DNA from: Flammeovirga yaeyamensis
Lineage (GTDB): Bacteria; Bacteroidota; Bacteroidia; Cytophagales; Flammeovirgaceae
Reading direction: 5' to 3'
Assembly: GCF_018736045.1 (NCBI RefSeq)
Contig: NZ_CP076132.1
Coordinates: forward strand, 858,001 to 922,000
DNA length: 64,000 nucleotides
Shown: in pieces, positions 35,011 through 43,876 of the stretch
How positions within the stretch are numbered: position 1 is the first letter of the stretch
Layout: every line of letters begins with the position of its first letter
Translations under genes and position numbers: made by a program
Notes under the pieces: model-generated
Told to the model about the DNA's origin: nothing
The model's database searches: none
What the model saw: the letters and a program-made list of their open reading frames with translations, nothing else

Positions 35011-37293
35011 ATGAAGAATTTTACTGTTCAGCTGTGTACGGTAGCTTTACTAACAACAGCCTTGATCATGTCCTTCAAGTCTTTTACTGGAGACACAGTA
35101 ACGACAGTTAAGGAATTAGAAGAACGTATTTCTAATGCACAACCTGGCGATACAATTGTTATGGCTGCGCAAACATGGAAAGATGTTAAGATTAAATTCA
35201 AAGGTGAAGGTACAGAGGAGAGGCCAATCGTATTAAAAGCTGAAAAAAGAGGTGAAACGTTACTTACAGGAAATTCTTCTTTAGAAATTGGTGGTAATCA
35301 CTTAGTTGTTGATGGATTGATTTTTAAAGATGGATATGCAAAAGGTAGAGTAGCGGTTAGATTTAAGATAGGTGATGTAGTTGCAAAAAATTCTCGTTTA
35401 ACGAATGTTGTAATGGATCACTATAATCCTGCAGACAGATTTGAAAAAACATCTTGGGTAGAGTTATACGGTCAGAATAACGAAATAGATCACTGTTATT
35501 TTGGAGGTAAATTAAATGCCGGTGTTTTAATGGCTGTGAAATTAAATAATTTAGAATCACGTCATAACAAGCACCACATTCACCATAACTACTTTGGTAA
35601 AAGACCTAAATTAGGATCAAACGGTGGTGAGACGCTTCGTGTAGGTGTATCTACATATTGTGAAGAATCTTCTGAAACATTAATCGAGAATAACTATTTC
35701 GATCACGTTTCTGGTGAAGTAGAAATCGTATCGATTAAATCTTCAGATAACATCATTAGAGGTAATATTTTTGAAGCTTCAGAAGGTGTTCTAGCTTTAA
35801 GACATGGCGATAGAAACATTGTGGAAAACAACTACTTCTTCGGTCATAACTTGGCGAATGCAGGTGGTGTTAGAGTAATTAACGGAGGTCACATTGTAAG
35901 AAACAACTACTTCCAAGATTTAGGTGGTAAGCGTTTCTTTGGTCCACTTCCAATTATGAATGGTGTACCTAATTCCTTGCCTAACCGTTACATTAGAGCA
36001 CACCACGCTACTATTGAGGGGAATCATTTCTTCAATACTCCACACTTAGAATTGTGTGTGGGTTCTGATAGAGAACGTACTCAAATTCCTGATCACATTA
36101 CCATCAAAAACAATGTGTTCTATAATCCTACATCATCAGAAATCTTTACAGTATTGGATGATATCTCTGGATTTACATTTAAAGGAAACAAATACAAAAA
36201 CGATGGTTCAGCTTTAAAATACAAAGCAGGAATGAAACCATTGAAAGAAGAATATACAAAGAATGCAGAAGGTTTATATGAGAGTAAATCATTCAAACCT
36301 GAGCTTCCAGTGAAAAAAGAAGAATGTGGTCCAGCTTGGTACACACCAATCGCTACTGCTTTAGCACAATCGAATCAAGTACTTAAAGTAGGTAATTTTG
36401 ATGAGTTAGTAAAAGCGATTGAAACTGCTGAAAACGGTGCTACTGTAGAAGTGACTGCTCCATCAATTAATTTTACAAAAGATATTCACTTAACTAAGAA
36501 TGTTTCTATTGTATATAACGGATCGGAGAGAACGCAATTCTACTTCGAAAAGAACCAAAAGCAAGTTTCATTCTTCGTCATTGAAAATGGAGGTAGCTTA
36601 AGCATTAGAAACATCGATTTCAAAGGTAGATCTAAAGTGGGTATCTCAAAAGCAGGTATCTCAACTTCTAAATCTCCAATGATTCAGCACTATACTTTAA
36701 CGATCGATAATTGTGCTTTCCATCACTTTGATGCAGCCGATTATACAGCGTTCCGTGCCTTCACAAGTACATTTGCTGATCGAATTGAAATCAAAAATTC
36801 TGAGTTCTACAATATTTCGGGTGTAGCCTTAAATATCAATGGTCAGACGGAACAGTTGGGTAGATATAGTGCAGAAGAGGTCGTAATCGAGAACTGTAAG
36901 TTCACAAGAGTAATGACAGGTGCTATGGAGATTACTCGTTTAGGTAACGACGAATCGACGACAGGTCCATATGTTTCAATTAAAAACTGTGACTTCGTAG
37001 AATCAGGTAATAAAGAATTAGGTAGTGTAGTATTGCTTTGGGGTGTACAAAGCCTAGATGTAGATAACTTATTCTTCTACAATGCGGGTACATCAGGAAG
37101 AACAATTCGTTTCGAAGATCCAAACTGGGCAGTATCTACAATTGATAATATCCTAAGTATTGGTTCGGGTAGAATCGAATCGTACTACCCAAGAGTGGGT
37201 AAACATGTCACAACTATCGAGGAACATTTAGAAGAAGCTAAAGCCTACGATATGAAACGTGAAATGAATAAAGGTTTTCAACCATCTAAATAA
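35011..37293 (+). CDS. PL6 alginate lyase
   Basis: Secreted beta-helix lyase of 760 residues cutting alginate by beta-elimination. A hydrophobic signal (about 1-25) is present. The N-terminal parallel beta-helix (about 30-420) carries the PL6 catalytic pair: Lys243 in VSIKSSDN and Arg264 in LALRHGDR, 21 residues apart as in AlyGC. NGGETLRVG (204-212) and several NNYF/NNVF rungs are visible. A second beta-helix domain (about 455-740) follows, giving the two-domain layout of the long PL6 enzymes. It is the first gene of the plus-strand operon, behind an operator. Whether it is endo- or exo-acting cannot be read off. Confidence 0.92.
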   Translation: MKNFTVQLCTVALLTTALIMSFKSFTGDTVTTVKELEERISNAQPGDTIVMAAQTWKDVKIKFKGEGTEERPIVLKAEKRGETLLTGNSSLEIGGNHLVVDGLIFKDGYAKGRVAVRFKIGDVVAKNSRLTNVVMDHYNPADRFEKTSWVELYGQNNEIDHCYFGGKLNAGVLMAVKLNNLESRHNKHHIHHNYFGKRPKLGSNGGETLRVGVSTYCEESSETLIENNYFDHVSGEVEIVSIKSSDNIIRGNIFEASEGVLALRHGDRNIVENNYFFGHNLANAGGVRVINGGHIVRNNYFQDLGGKRFFGPLPIMNGVPNSLPNRYIRAHHATIEGNHFFNTPHLELCVGSDRERTQIPDHITIKNNVFYNPTSSEIFTVLDDISGFTFKGNKYKNDGSALKYKAGMKPLKEEYTKNAEGLYESKSFKPELPVKKEECGPAWYTPIATALAQSNQVLKVGNFDELVKAIETAENGATVEVTAPSINFTKDIHLTKNVSIVYNGSERTQFYFEKNQKQVSFFVIENGGSLSIRNIDFKGRSKVGISKAGISTSKSPMIQHYTLTIDNCAFHHFDAADYTAFRAFTSTFADRIEIKNSEFYNISGVALNINGQTEQLGRYSAEEVVIENCKFTRVMTGAMEITRLGNDESTTGPYVSIKNCDFVESGNKELGSVVLLWGVQSLDVDNLFFYNAGTSGRTIRFEDPNWAVSTIDNILSIGSGRIESYYPRVGKHVTTIEEHLEEAKAYDMKREMNKGFQPSK

Positions 37294-37301
37294 TTAACTA
37301 T

Positions 37302-37342
37302 CGGGTAGCATTGAGTGCATACTCTGTACTCAATGTTATCTG
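37302..37342 (+). other. Intercistronic hairpin PL6/cupin
   Basis: TAGCATTGAGT (37306-37316) pairs with ACTCAATGTTA (37328-37338, one G-U). Weaker pairs extend it to about 15 bp. No T run follows, so it is more likely an mRNA processing or stability element than a full terminator. Confidence 0.6.
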
Positions 37343-37396
37343 GTGCTAATTGAACAAACACATTTACGATTAACAATTTCTAAACTTTAGTAAAAA

Positions 37397-37780
37397 ATGG
37401 AAAAGATACAATCAAAACCATTCTTCGTGTCTTCAGAAAATGAGTGGGAAGAATTAGGAAACGGTATTTCTCGTCAAATCATCGGTTATGACAATCAATT
37501 AATGGCTGTAAAAGTGAAATTTGAGAAAGGTGCTGTAGGTACTCCTCACTCTCACTTTCACTCACAAGTAACTTATGTAGTAGAAGGTTCTTTCAGAATG
37601 AGAATCGGTGAAGAGTGGAAAACAATTAACAAAGGAGATGCATTCTATTGTGAGCCAGACGTTGAGCACGAAGCTGAATGTTTAGAAGACGGTATGTTGA
37701 TCGATACTTTCGGTCCTGCACGTATGGACTTCTTAGACGGTTCTAAGCCAGCTTACCTAACAGGTAAACAAGAAGATTAA
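37397..37780 (+). CDS. kdgF: KdgF-like cupin for unsaturated uronate
   Basis: Small single-domain cupin of 127 residues. KdgF proteins speed conversion of the unsaturated uronate made by alginate or pectin lyases into the linear ketouronate DEH. The metal-binding cupin motif is visible: His51, His53 and His55 in TPHSHFHSQ with Gln57, and His91 in PDVEHEAE. No signal peptide, so it is cytoplasmic. It sits between the PL6 lyase and the transporter in the alginate operon, which supports the function strongly. Confidence 0.88.
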   Translation: MEKIQSKPFFVSSENEWEELGNGISRQIIGYDNQLMAVKVKFEKGAVGTPHSHFHSQVTYVVEGSFRMRIGEEWKTINKGDAFYCEPDVEHEAECLEDGMLIDTFGPARMDFLDGSKPAYLTGKQED

Positions 37781-37804
37781 TTCACTTAACAAACTACTTA
37801 GAAC

Positions 37805-39127
37805 ATGGCTACAACAATAGAAAATAAAAAGCCTACTGAGCAAGGTATTAAGCCATTCGGTAAGAATTTACGTTGGGCAATTATTGGTCTAATCGCAATC
37901 GCTACTATTATCAATTATATTGATAGATCTGCGTTATCAATGATGTTCCCAGGTGAAGGTGGTATCGGAGAAAGTTTAGGTTTAGACAAGACTGATTATG
38001 CAGTTATTTTGAACGTCTTTATGGTGTTCTATGCATTAGGTCAGTCATTCTCAGGAAGAATTTTTGATAAAGTGGGTACACGTTTCGGATATGTAATTTC
38101 GATCGGTATCTGGTCTATCTCTTCTTTCTGTCATACATTCGCAAGAGGTATTTTCTCTCTTGGGTTCTTCCGTTCGACATTAGGTTTTGGTGAGGCAGGT
38201 AACTGGCCTGGAGCAGCTAAAAGTAATGCAGAATGGTTCCCAATTAAAGAAAGAGCTTTTGCACAAGGTTTATTTAACGCAGGTGCTTCTTTAGGATCTG
38301 TAGTGGCTCCACCTTTTATCGCTGCTTTATTCGTGGCTTTCGGATGGCAAACTACATTCATGATCATCGGTTCGTTGGGTATGTTATGGATCATTCCTTG
38401 GTTGTTAATTAACAAAGGAACACCAACAAAACACCCTTGGATGACTGAAGAAGAATGTCACTACATTAAATCTGGTCAGTCTAAAGCTGATAACGATGAG
38501 AATGCAGTTGCACTTCCTTTAAGTAAAATCTTATCATACAAACAAGCTTGGTCTGTATTAGTATCACGTTTCTTCTTAGAACCAATTTGGTGGTTATTCG
38601 TAGGTTGGATGCCAATTTACTTAGCCGACGTTTATGGTTTCGATGTAAAAGAAATTGGTGCATTTGCTTGGATTCCATACGTAGGAGCCGCTTTAGGTTC
38701 TGTATCGGGTGGTTACTATTCAGGTTTACTGATCAAACAAGGTCATACAACAAACAGAGCACGTAAGCAGACCATCATTATTGGTTCTACTTTAATGTTA
38801 TCGGGATTGATCGCAGTATTAAGTATCGATTTATCGCACAACCCAGATTGGTTTGTTTACATCGTAGCAGTAGTATTGTTTGGTTTCCAATTCTCAATTG
38901 GTAACGTACAAACTTTACCATCTGATTTCTTCTCTGGAAAAAATGTTGGTACTCTAGCCGGATTCGGTGGTACTGTAGGTGTATTGTCTGTGGTATTGAT
39001 GAACTTCATTGTTTCACAGATTACAAACTACAACATTGTATTCGGTATGATCGCAGCGTTTGTACCATTGAGCGTTATTGCAATTTTCTTCTTGGCGAAA
39101 GACATTAAGCCGGTAGAAGAAGACTAA
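37805..39127 (+). CDS. MFS transporter for uronate/oligoalginate products
   Basis: Twelve-helix major facilitator transporter of 440 residues, of the anion:cation symporter/hexuronate (ExuT-like) type. The N-terminus has TIINYIDRSALS, and GSLGMLWIIPWLL lies near mid-protein. It lies 24 bases after the cupin in the operon and ends before a hairpin. It probably imports the monomeric uronate or DEH made in the periplasm by PL17 across the inner membrane. Substrate is inferred from context. Confidence 0.85.
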   Translation: MATTIENKKPTEQGIKPFGKNLRWAIIGLIAIATIINYIDRSALSMMFPGEGGIGESLGLDKTDYAVILNVFMVFYALGQSFSGRIFDKVGTRFGYVISIGIWSISSFCHTFARGIFSLGFFRSTLGFGEAGNWPGAAKSNAEWFPIKERAFAQGLFNAGASLGSVVAPPFIAALFVAFGWQTTFMIIGSLGMLWIIPWLLINKGTPTKHPWMTEEECHYIKSGQSKADNDENAVALPLSKILSYKQAWSVLVSRFFLEPIWWLFVGWMPIYLADVYGFDVKEIGAFAWIPYVGAALGSVSGGYYSGLLIKQGHTTNRARKQTIIIGSTLMLSGLIAVLSIDLSHNPDWFVYIVAVVLFGFQFSIGNVQTLPSDFFSGKNVGTLAGFGGTVGVLSVVLMNFIVSQITNYNIVFGMIAAFVPLSVIAIFFLAKDIKPVEED

Positions 39128-39140
39128 AATAAAATATATA

Positions 39141-39182
39141 GGGTTTATCATCAATCGCCCTCAAAATTTTGATGATAAACCC
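39141..39182 (+). other. Intercistronic hairpin MFS/SDR
   Basis: A perfect 14-bp stem, GGGTTTATCATCAA (39141-39154) with its complement (39169-39182). No T run follows. Possible partial terminator or stability element. Confidence 0.65.
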
Positions 39183-39250
39183 TCATTGTCACTTTTAATT
39201 AAGTGCTATTATTTCAAAAAAAAATATCTAAATAAATTAGTTTTAAAATT

Positions 39251-40015
39251 ATGAACTTATCAGGAAAAGTTGCCATCGTTACAGGTGGTGTACGTGACAT
39301 CGGACGTGAGATTACTTTAGCTATGGCAAAGGCAGGTGCAAAAGTAGTAGCAAACTACTATGCAGCTGAAGAAAATGCAGAAGAAAATGCAGCAGAAACA
39401 GCTCGTTTAGCAGCTGAATTTGGTGCAGAGGTGATCACTGTTCCTGGCGATTTGATGAATACAGCAGACGTTGAAAACGTAGTAGCTGAAACAGTTAAAA
39501 TGCATGGCGAGCGTATCGATATTCTTGTAAATGTTGCAGGTGGTATCGTTGGTCGTAAGAAAATTGAAGAGCAAGACGAAAACTGGTATAACTTATTAAT
39601 GGACTTGAACTTCAAAACTGTTTGGTCTATGACTAAAGCGGTTCGTCCTTACTTAGGTGAAGGTGGTTCAATCGTAAACTTCGCTTCTCAAGCAGGTCGT
39701 GACGGTGCTGGTCCTGGTGCTACTCTTTACGGTGCATCTAAAGCAGCAGTTATGGGCTTCACTCGTGGTATGGCGAAAGAATTAGGTCCTATTGGTGTTC
39801 GTGTTAACGCACTTTGCCCAGGTATGATCGCAACTAAATTCCACGATGATCACACTCCAGATCAAGCACGTGTAAACGTTGCCAACGCAACTGCATTGAA
39901 GCGAGAAGGTCGTGCGGAAGAAGTAGCTGATTTAGTAGTTTACTTAGCATCAGATAGTTCTTCATTCCTTTCAGGTAACAATATCGATATCAACGGTGGC
40001 TTAGCGTTCTCGTAA
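39251..40015 (+). CDS. SDR reductase, probable DEH reductase
   Basis: Classical short-chain dehydrogenase of 254 residues. The cofactor motif is TGGVRDIGRE (11-20), with NVAGG near 94-98 and the active site Ser146, Tyr160 and Lys164 (YGASK). In alginate operons such SDRs reduce 4-deoxy-L-erythro-5-hexoseulose uronate (DEH) to 2-keto-3-deoxygluconate (KDG). The KDG kinase and KDPG aldolase further down the operon fit this step exactly. Codons here are the most biased of the region (CGT, GGT, AAC), suggesting high expression. Cofactor preference is not certain. Confidence 0.87.
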   Translation: MNLSGKVAIVTGGVRDIGREITLAMAKAGAKVVANYYAAEENAEENAAETARLAAEFGAEVITVPGDLMNTADVENVVAETVKMHGERIDILVNVAGGIVGRKKIEEQDENWYNLLMDLNFKTVWSMTKAVRPYLGEGGSIVNFASQAGRDGAGPGATLYGASKAAVMGFTRGMAKELGPIGVRVNALCPGMIATKFHDDHTPDQARVNVANATALKREGRAEEVADLVVYLASDSSSFLSGNNIDINGGLAFS

Positions 40016-40038
40016 CGGATATTGAATTAAATATATTA

Positions 40039-40071
40039 ATATCGGGCCGCACACAATAGGCGGTCCGGTAT
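40039..40071 (+). other. Intercistronic hairpin SDR/PL7
   Basis: ATATCGGGCCG (40039-40049) pairs with CGGTCCGGTAT (40061-40071), two G-U pairs. A short T stretch follows, so a weak terminator or stability element. Confidence 0.6.
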
Positions 40072-40078
40072 TTCTTAA

Positions 40079-41698
40079 ATGACTACAGAAATGAAACAAA
40101 CGATCAAAGGATTATTATTACTACTACTTATCTGGCAATCTAACCTTGCCTTTGCACAACAACCTATCGTTATTGTAAACAGTGGGTTCGAAGACGGTTT
40201 AAAAAACTGGGAGGTAAAAGGTAAAGTACAAAAATCTCAAGATGCCAATTCTGGTAACGGTTCAGCTAAACTAGCAGAGAAAGGTGCAGAGGTTACTCAA
40301 TTTGTAAGAGTAGAACCTAAAACCGATTATATATTAACGTTAGCTGTTAAAGGTAGTGCTACAACTTTTGTTTCTGTAAAAGGTAAAAAGCAAGAAGTAA
40401 ATACCGATAATAAGAAATTTGCTACTGTAGAAATCGCTTTTAATAGCGGAAAAGCTAAAAATGTAATCATTGGTGCAAAATATAACAACGGACAAGCACG
40501 AATTGATGACGTAAAACTAAAACAAGTAAAAGGTGCTGCGGCGTCTAACCAAGAAACATTAAATCCAATTCTTGTGGTCAATGGCGGTTTCGAAAGCAAA
40601 CTAGCCAATTGGGAAACAACAGGAAAAGTATCTTCTTCAGATGTTTGTCATAGCGGTGTAAAATCGGCTAAAATGGATGCTAAAGCTGAAGTAAGGCAAA
40701 TGGTAAAAATATATCCTTCATTAGAATACAGATTAGATGTTGCCGTGAAAGGTAGAGGTCAAATCTTTGCAAAAGTGAAAGGTGATGAATTCGTTCAAGA
40801 TTTCGATACAAAAGAATTTCAAATAGTAAGCATTGAGTTTACTGCTCCAGCAAAAGGAAAATTTGTTACAATTGGAGGTAGATATACTGATAAACAAGTT
40901 CGTTTTGATGATTTCAAAGTAGTGATTTTAAATCAAGAACTAGATGAAAACCATCAATACCCAACAGATGTGATTCCTTCATTAACCGATTGGAAAATCA
41001 CTTTGCCAATAGATGCTCAAGGTAGAGATAACAAAAGAGTATTTGATGTGAATCAGAGAATCAAAACACCATTAGAAATTGCAGATAATGGTATTATTGA
41101 TTTCGAATACAGACCTTACTTCTTTGCAAAAGATGGTGAGGTGTTCTTTAGAGCACATGCAGCAGGAGCAACAACAAAAGGGTCTAAATATCCTCGTTCA
41201 GAATTAAGACAACGTTCAGGTCACGGTAACTTATACTGGTCTGTAAACGACGCTCAATATTTAGAAACGCAATTAAGAGTAACACACGTTCCAACCGAAA
41301 AACCAGAGGTGTGTATGGTACAAATTCATGGTCCAGAAGATGAGCCATTAAGAGTTCAATACCATACAAAGAAAGGTGTTTACATCGTTTGGAACGAGAA
41401 CAATAAAGATTACGACAATGCACTTCCTTACAACATGGGAGAGCAGTTAAAAATATCTGTCTTGGTAGACAAAGGGTATATCACTTGTCAGATTCAAAAC
41501 CTGACTCAAGGCACTAAATACAAAAAGACTTGGAAATCTATGGATGACACTGGCTATTTTAAAGTTGGTTGCTATACCCAGGCATCTAAATTCCAAAGTC
41601 AAATTAAGAAGGGATCTCGCGACGAGCCATATAGCTCATACGGTGAGGTAGCTGTCAAATCAATCATGTTAAAAACCACTTATACACCAAATAAATAA
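40079..41698 (+). CDS. PL7 alginate lyase with two N-terminal CBM-like domains
   Basis: Secreted endo-type alginate lyase of 539 residues. A signal peptide ends near AFAQQ (residue 27). Two tandem copies of a CenC/CBM4-9-like beta-sandwich lie at about 28-150 and 162-284 (NSGFEDGLKNWE and NGGFESKLANWE). The PL7 jelly-roll follows (about 295-535) with all three signature motifs: RSELRQ (373-378), QIH (415-417) and YFKVGCYTQ (493-501). A second in-frame ATG at codon 5 could also be the start. It is directly followed by the KDG kinase gene with no gap. Confidence 0.92.
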   Translation: MTTEMKQTIKGLLLLLLIWQSNLAFAQQPIVIVNSGFEDGLKNWEVKGKVQKSQDANSGNGSAKLAEKGAEVTQFVRVEPKTDYILTLAVKGSATTFVSVKGKKQEVNTDNKKFATVEIAFNSGKAKNVIIGAKYNNGQARIDDVKLKQVKGAAASNQETLNPILVVNGGFESKLANWETTGKVSSSDVCHSGVKSAKMDAKAEVRQMVKIYPSLEYRLDVAVKGRGQIFAKVKGDEFVQDFDTKEFQIVSIEFTAPAKGKFVTIGGRYTDKQVRFDDFKVVILNQELDENHQYPTDVIPSLTDWKITLPIDAQGRDNKRVFDVNQRIKTPLEIADNGIIDFEYRPYFFAKDGEVFFRAHAAGATTKGSKYPRSELRQRSGHGNLYWSVNDAQYLETQLRVTHVPTEKPEVCMVQIHGPEDEPLRVQYHTKKGVYIVWNENNKDYDNALPYNMGEQLKISVLVDKGYITCQIQNLTQGTKYKKTWKSMDDTGYFKVGCYTQASKFQSQIKKGSRDEPYSSYGEVAVKSIMLKTTYTPNK

Positions 41699-42697
41699 AT
41701 GAAAAAGATAGTCACTTTTGGTGAGGTGCTACTTAATCTAGCAGCTCAAGGCGATTTACGTTTGAAACAATCAAACAGCTTGGATCTGAGATTTGCTGGT
41801 GCAGAGTCAAATGTTGCTGCATCTTTAGCTCAATTTGGTGAGGATGTATCTTACATTACAAGGGTACCTAAAAACGATCTATCTGAGAAGGTGATCAATA
41901 CATTAAGAGGTCTTGGCGTAGATACTTCTAAAGTAGTATATGGTGGCGATCGTATCGGTATTATTTTCTTCGAAAATGGTGCTGTTTACAGAAGTAGTAA
42001 AGTGATTAATGACCGTTCAGGGTCATCAATTGCTACTATCGAAGAAGGATCTATCGATTGGAAAGCGGCCTTCGAAGGAGCAGATTGGTTCCACTGGACA
42101 GGAATTACACCTGCATTATCAGCATCAGCTGCAGCGGTAACTAAAGAAGCTTTAGTAGCAGCTAGAGAAATGGGATTAACCATTTCTGGCGATTACAATT
42201 ACCGTAAAAATTTATGGCAGTGGGGGAAAGATCACACTGAAGTAATGCCAGAATTATTAGGTTACTGCGATGTGATGTCGGGTATTCACCCAGATGTAAA
42301 TGTGGTAGAACAAGAAGTTACTGATGAGCTTTATGCACTAGCAGGAGAAGATATGATGAAAAAATATCCTAACTGTAAAGTAGTAGTTTTCACTGCTCGT
42401 GGTAGTATTTCTGCATCTCATAACACTTGGCAAGGGGTGATTTATGATGGAGAAAAAGTATACAGATCGGCCAACTACGATATCACACACATTGTCGATA
42501 GAGTGGGTGGTGGAGATTCGTTTATGGCTGCTTTAATTTACGGTTTACGTAATTACGCAACTAAACAAGAAGCAGTAGAATTTGCAGCAGCAGCTTCTAC
42601 TTTAAAGCATCTAATTGCTGGAGATCAAAACATGGTGACTGTAGATGAAGTCGAGGCCTTGATGAATGGTCCTAAAAACGGATTGATCAACAGATAA
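41699..42697 (+). CDS. kdgK: 2-keto-3-deoxygluconate kinase
   Basis: PfkB-family sugar kinase of 332 residues phosphorylating KDG to KDPG. The N-terminal FGEVLLNLAAQGDLRL and the C-terminal signature DRVGGGDSFMAAL with catalytic Asp273 are clear. The start codon directly follows the PL7 stop. The aldolase gene is 45 bases downstream. The position in an alginate pathway supports KDG as the substrate rather than another ketose. Confidence 0.92.
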   Translation: MKKIVTFGEVLLNLAAQGDLRLKQSNSLDLRFAGAESNVAASLAQFGEDVSYITRVPKNDLSEKVINTLRGLGVDTSKVVYGGDRIGIIFFENGAVYRSSKVINDRSGSSIATIEEGSIDWKAAFEGADWFHWTGITPALSASAAAVTKEALVAAREMGLTISGDYNYRKNLWQWGKDHTEVMPELLGYCDVMSGIHPDVNVVEQEVTDELYALAGEDMMKKYPNCKVVVFTARGSISASHNTWQGVIYDGEKVYRSANYDITHIVDRVGGGDSFMAALIYGLRNYATKQEAVEFAAAASTLKHLIAGDQNMVTVDEVEALMNGPKNGLINR

Positions 42698-42742
42698 AGA
42701 GTAAAAAATATTCCTTAGGGATACTAAATAAAAGAACAAACA

Positions 42743-43414
42743 ATGGCACGTTTCACAAGAATTGAAGTTGCACAAAAAATGTATGATACAGGCATGATTC
42801 CTGTATTCTACCATAAAGATATCGACGTATGTAAGCAAGTTTTGAAAGCAACATACGAAGGTGGTGCACGTGTATTCGAATTTACTAATCGTGGAGATTT
42901 TGCGCATGAAATCTTTGCAGAATTAGTAAAATGGTCAGCGACAGAATTACCTGAAATGATCTTGGGTATTGGTTCTGTCATCGACGCTCCAACCACTGCT
43001 TTATATCTTCAATTAGGAGCAAACTTTATCGTTTCTCCGATTATGAATCCAGAAATGGCGAAGGTTTGTAACCGTCGTAAAGTAGCTTGGTCTCCTGGCT
43101 GTGGTTCTCTTACAGAAATCCAACAAGCAGAAGAATTAGGTTGTGAGGTTGTAAAAATCTTCCCAGGTCAACAAGTAGGTGGACCGGATTTTGTAAAAGC
43201 TGTAAAAGGACCTTTCCCATGGTCGTCGATTATGCCTACGGGAGGTGTTAAACCAGAAAGAGAAAACATTACAGAATGGATCAAATCAGGTGTTCATTGT
43301 GTGGGAATGGGGTCTCAATTAATGGTGAAAGACGCGAATGGTAACTTCGATTTAGAAGGTATCAAAAATTTAACAAAAGAATCTCTTGAGATTATCTCTG
43401 AACTAAGAGGATAA
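42743..43414 (+). CDS. eda: KDPG aldolase
   Basis: Class I aldolase of 223 residues splitting KDPG into pyruvate and glyceraldehyde-3-phosphate. Glu46 in RVFEFTNRG and the Schiff-base Lys138 in CEVVKIFPG are visible, as are the phosphate-binding glycines in MPTGGVKPE. It is the last gene of the catabolic operon and closes the path from alginate to central metabolism. Confidence 0.94.
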   Translation: MARFTRIEVAQKMYDTGMIPVFYHKDIDVCKQVLKATYEGGARVFEFTNRGDFAHEIFAELVKWSATELPEMILGIGSVIDAPTTALYLQLGANFIVSPIMNPEMAKVCNRRKVAWSPGCGSLTEIQQAEELGCEVVKIFPGQQVGGPDFVKAVKGPFPWSSIMPTGGVKPERENITEWIKSGVHCVGMGSQLMVKDANGNFDLEGIKNLTKESLEIISELRG

Positions 43415-43876
43415 TTGATATACTACATTTGAATAATCAATTTATTGATTGAAATAGCTAAAAATAAAACCTTACTTATAATTTAAATAATCTTTTAATT
43501 TATTTGTGAGGTTTTTATGCTTAAAAAGTAATGAAATAATTATAATAATTTATTGAAGTGAAATTGGATTGGGTAACCAAATTAGAGGTGTGAACTATTA
43601 AATGATTGAAATTGAATTGTATTTAAATGTATAGATAAATATTATTTCAAGTTTTATCGTTAAATGAAATGAAAATAAAATTGACTGACTTAAACTCTAT
43701 ATTTAAAATTAAAGTTGCCTTTTTAGTGTGAAAAAATGAAAAATTTATAAGTATTAAGGTTTTTTTATGAAAATACTGATAAGTGTCATTAATTCACTTA
43801 AAAATTATTTCTATTTTTGGTCAACCAACATCCAGTGAATAAAATTCACAAATGAACTTCGTTAAACTGTAGATAA
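43415..43876. other. Promoter region of the SusC/D operon
   Basis: 462 AT-rich bases without a gene. They hold a degenerate site TTGGGTAACCAA (43569-43580) and a perfect TTGGTCAACCAA (43817-43828) that overlaps the -7 box. No terminator is obvious after eda, so some read-through is possible. Confidence 0.6.
43812..43828 (+). promoter_or_regulatory. SusC promoter -7 box with operator
   Basis: TATTTTTG (43812-43819) matches TAnnTTTG, and TTGGTCAACCAA (43817-43828) overlaps its end. This is the same layout as at PL6. The -33 element is weak, as expected for a regulated promoter. Confidence 0.7.
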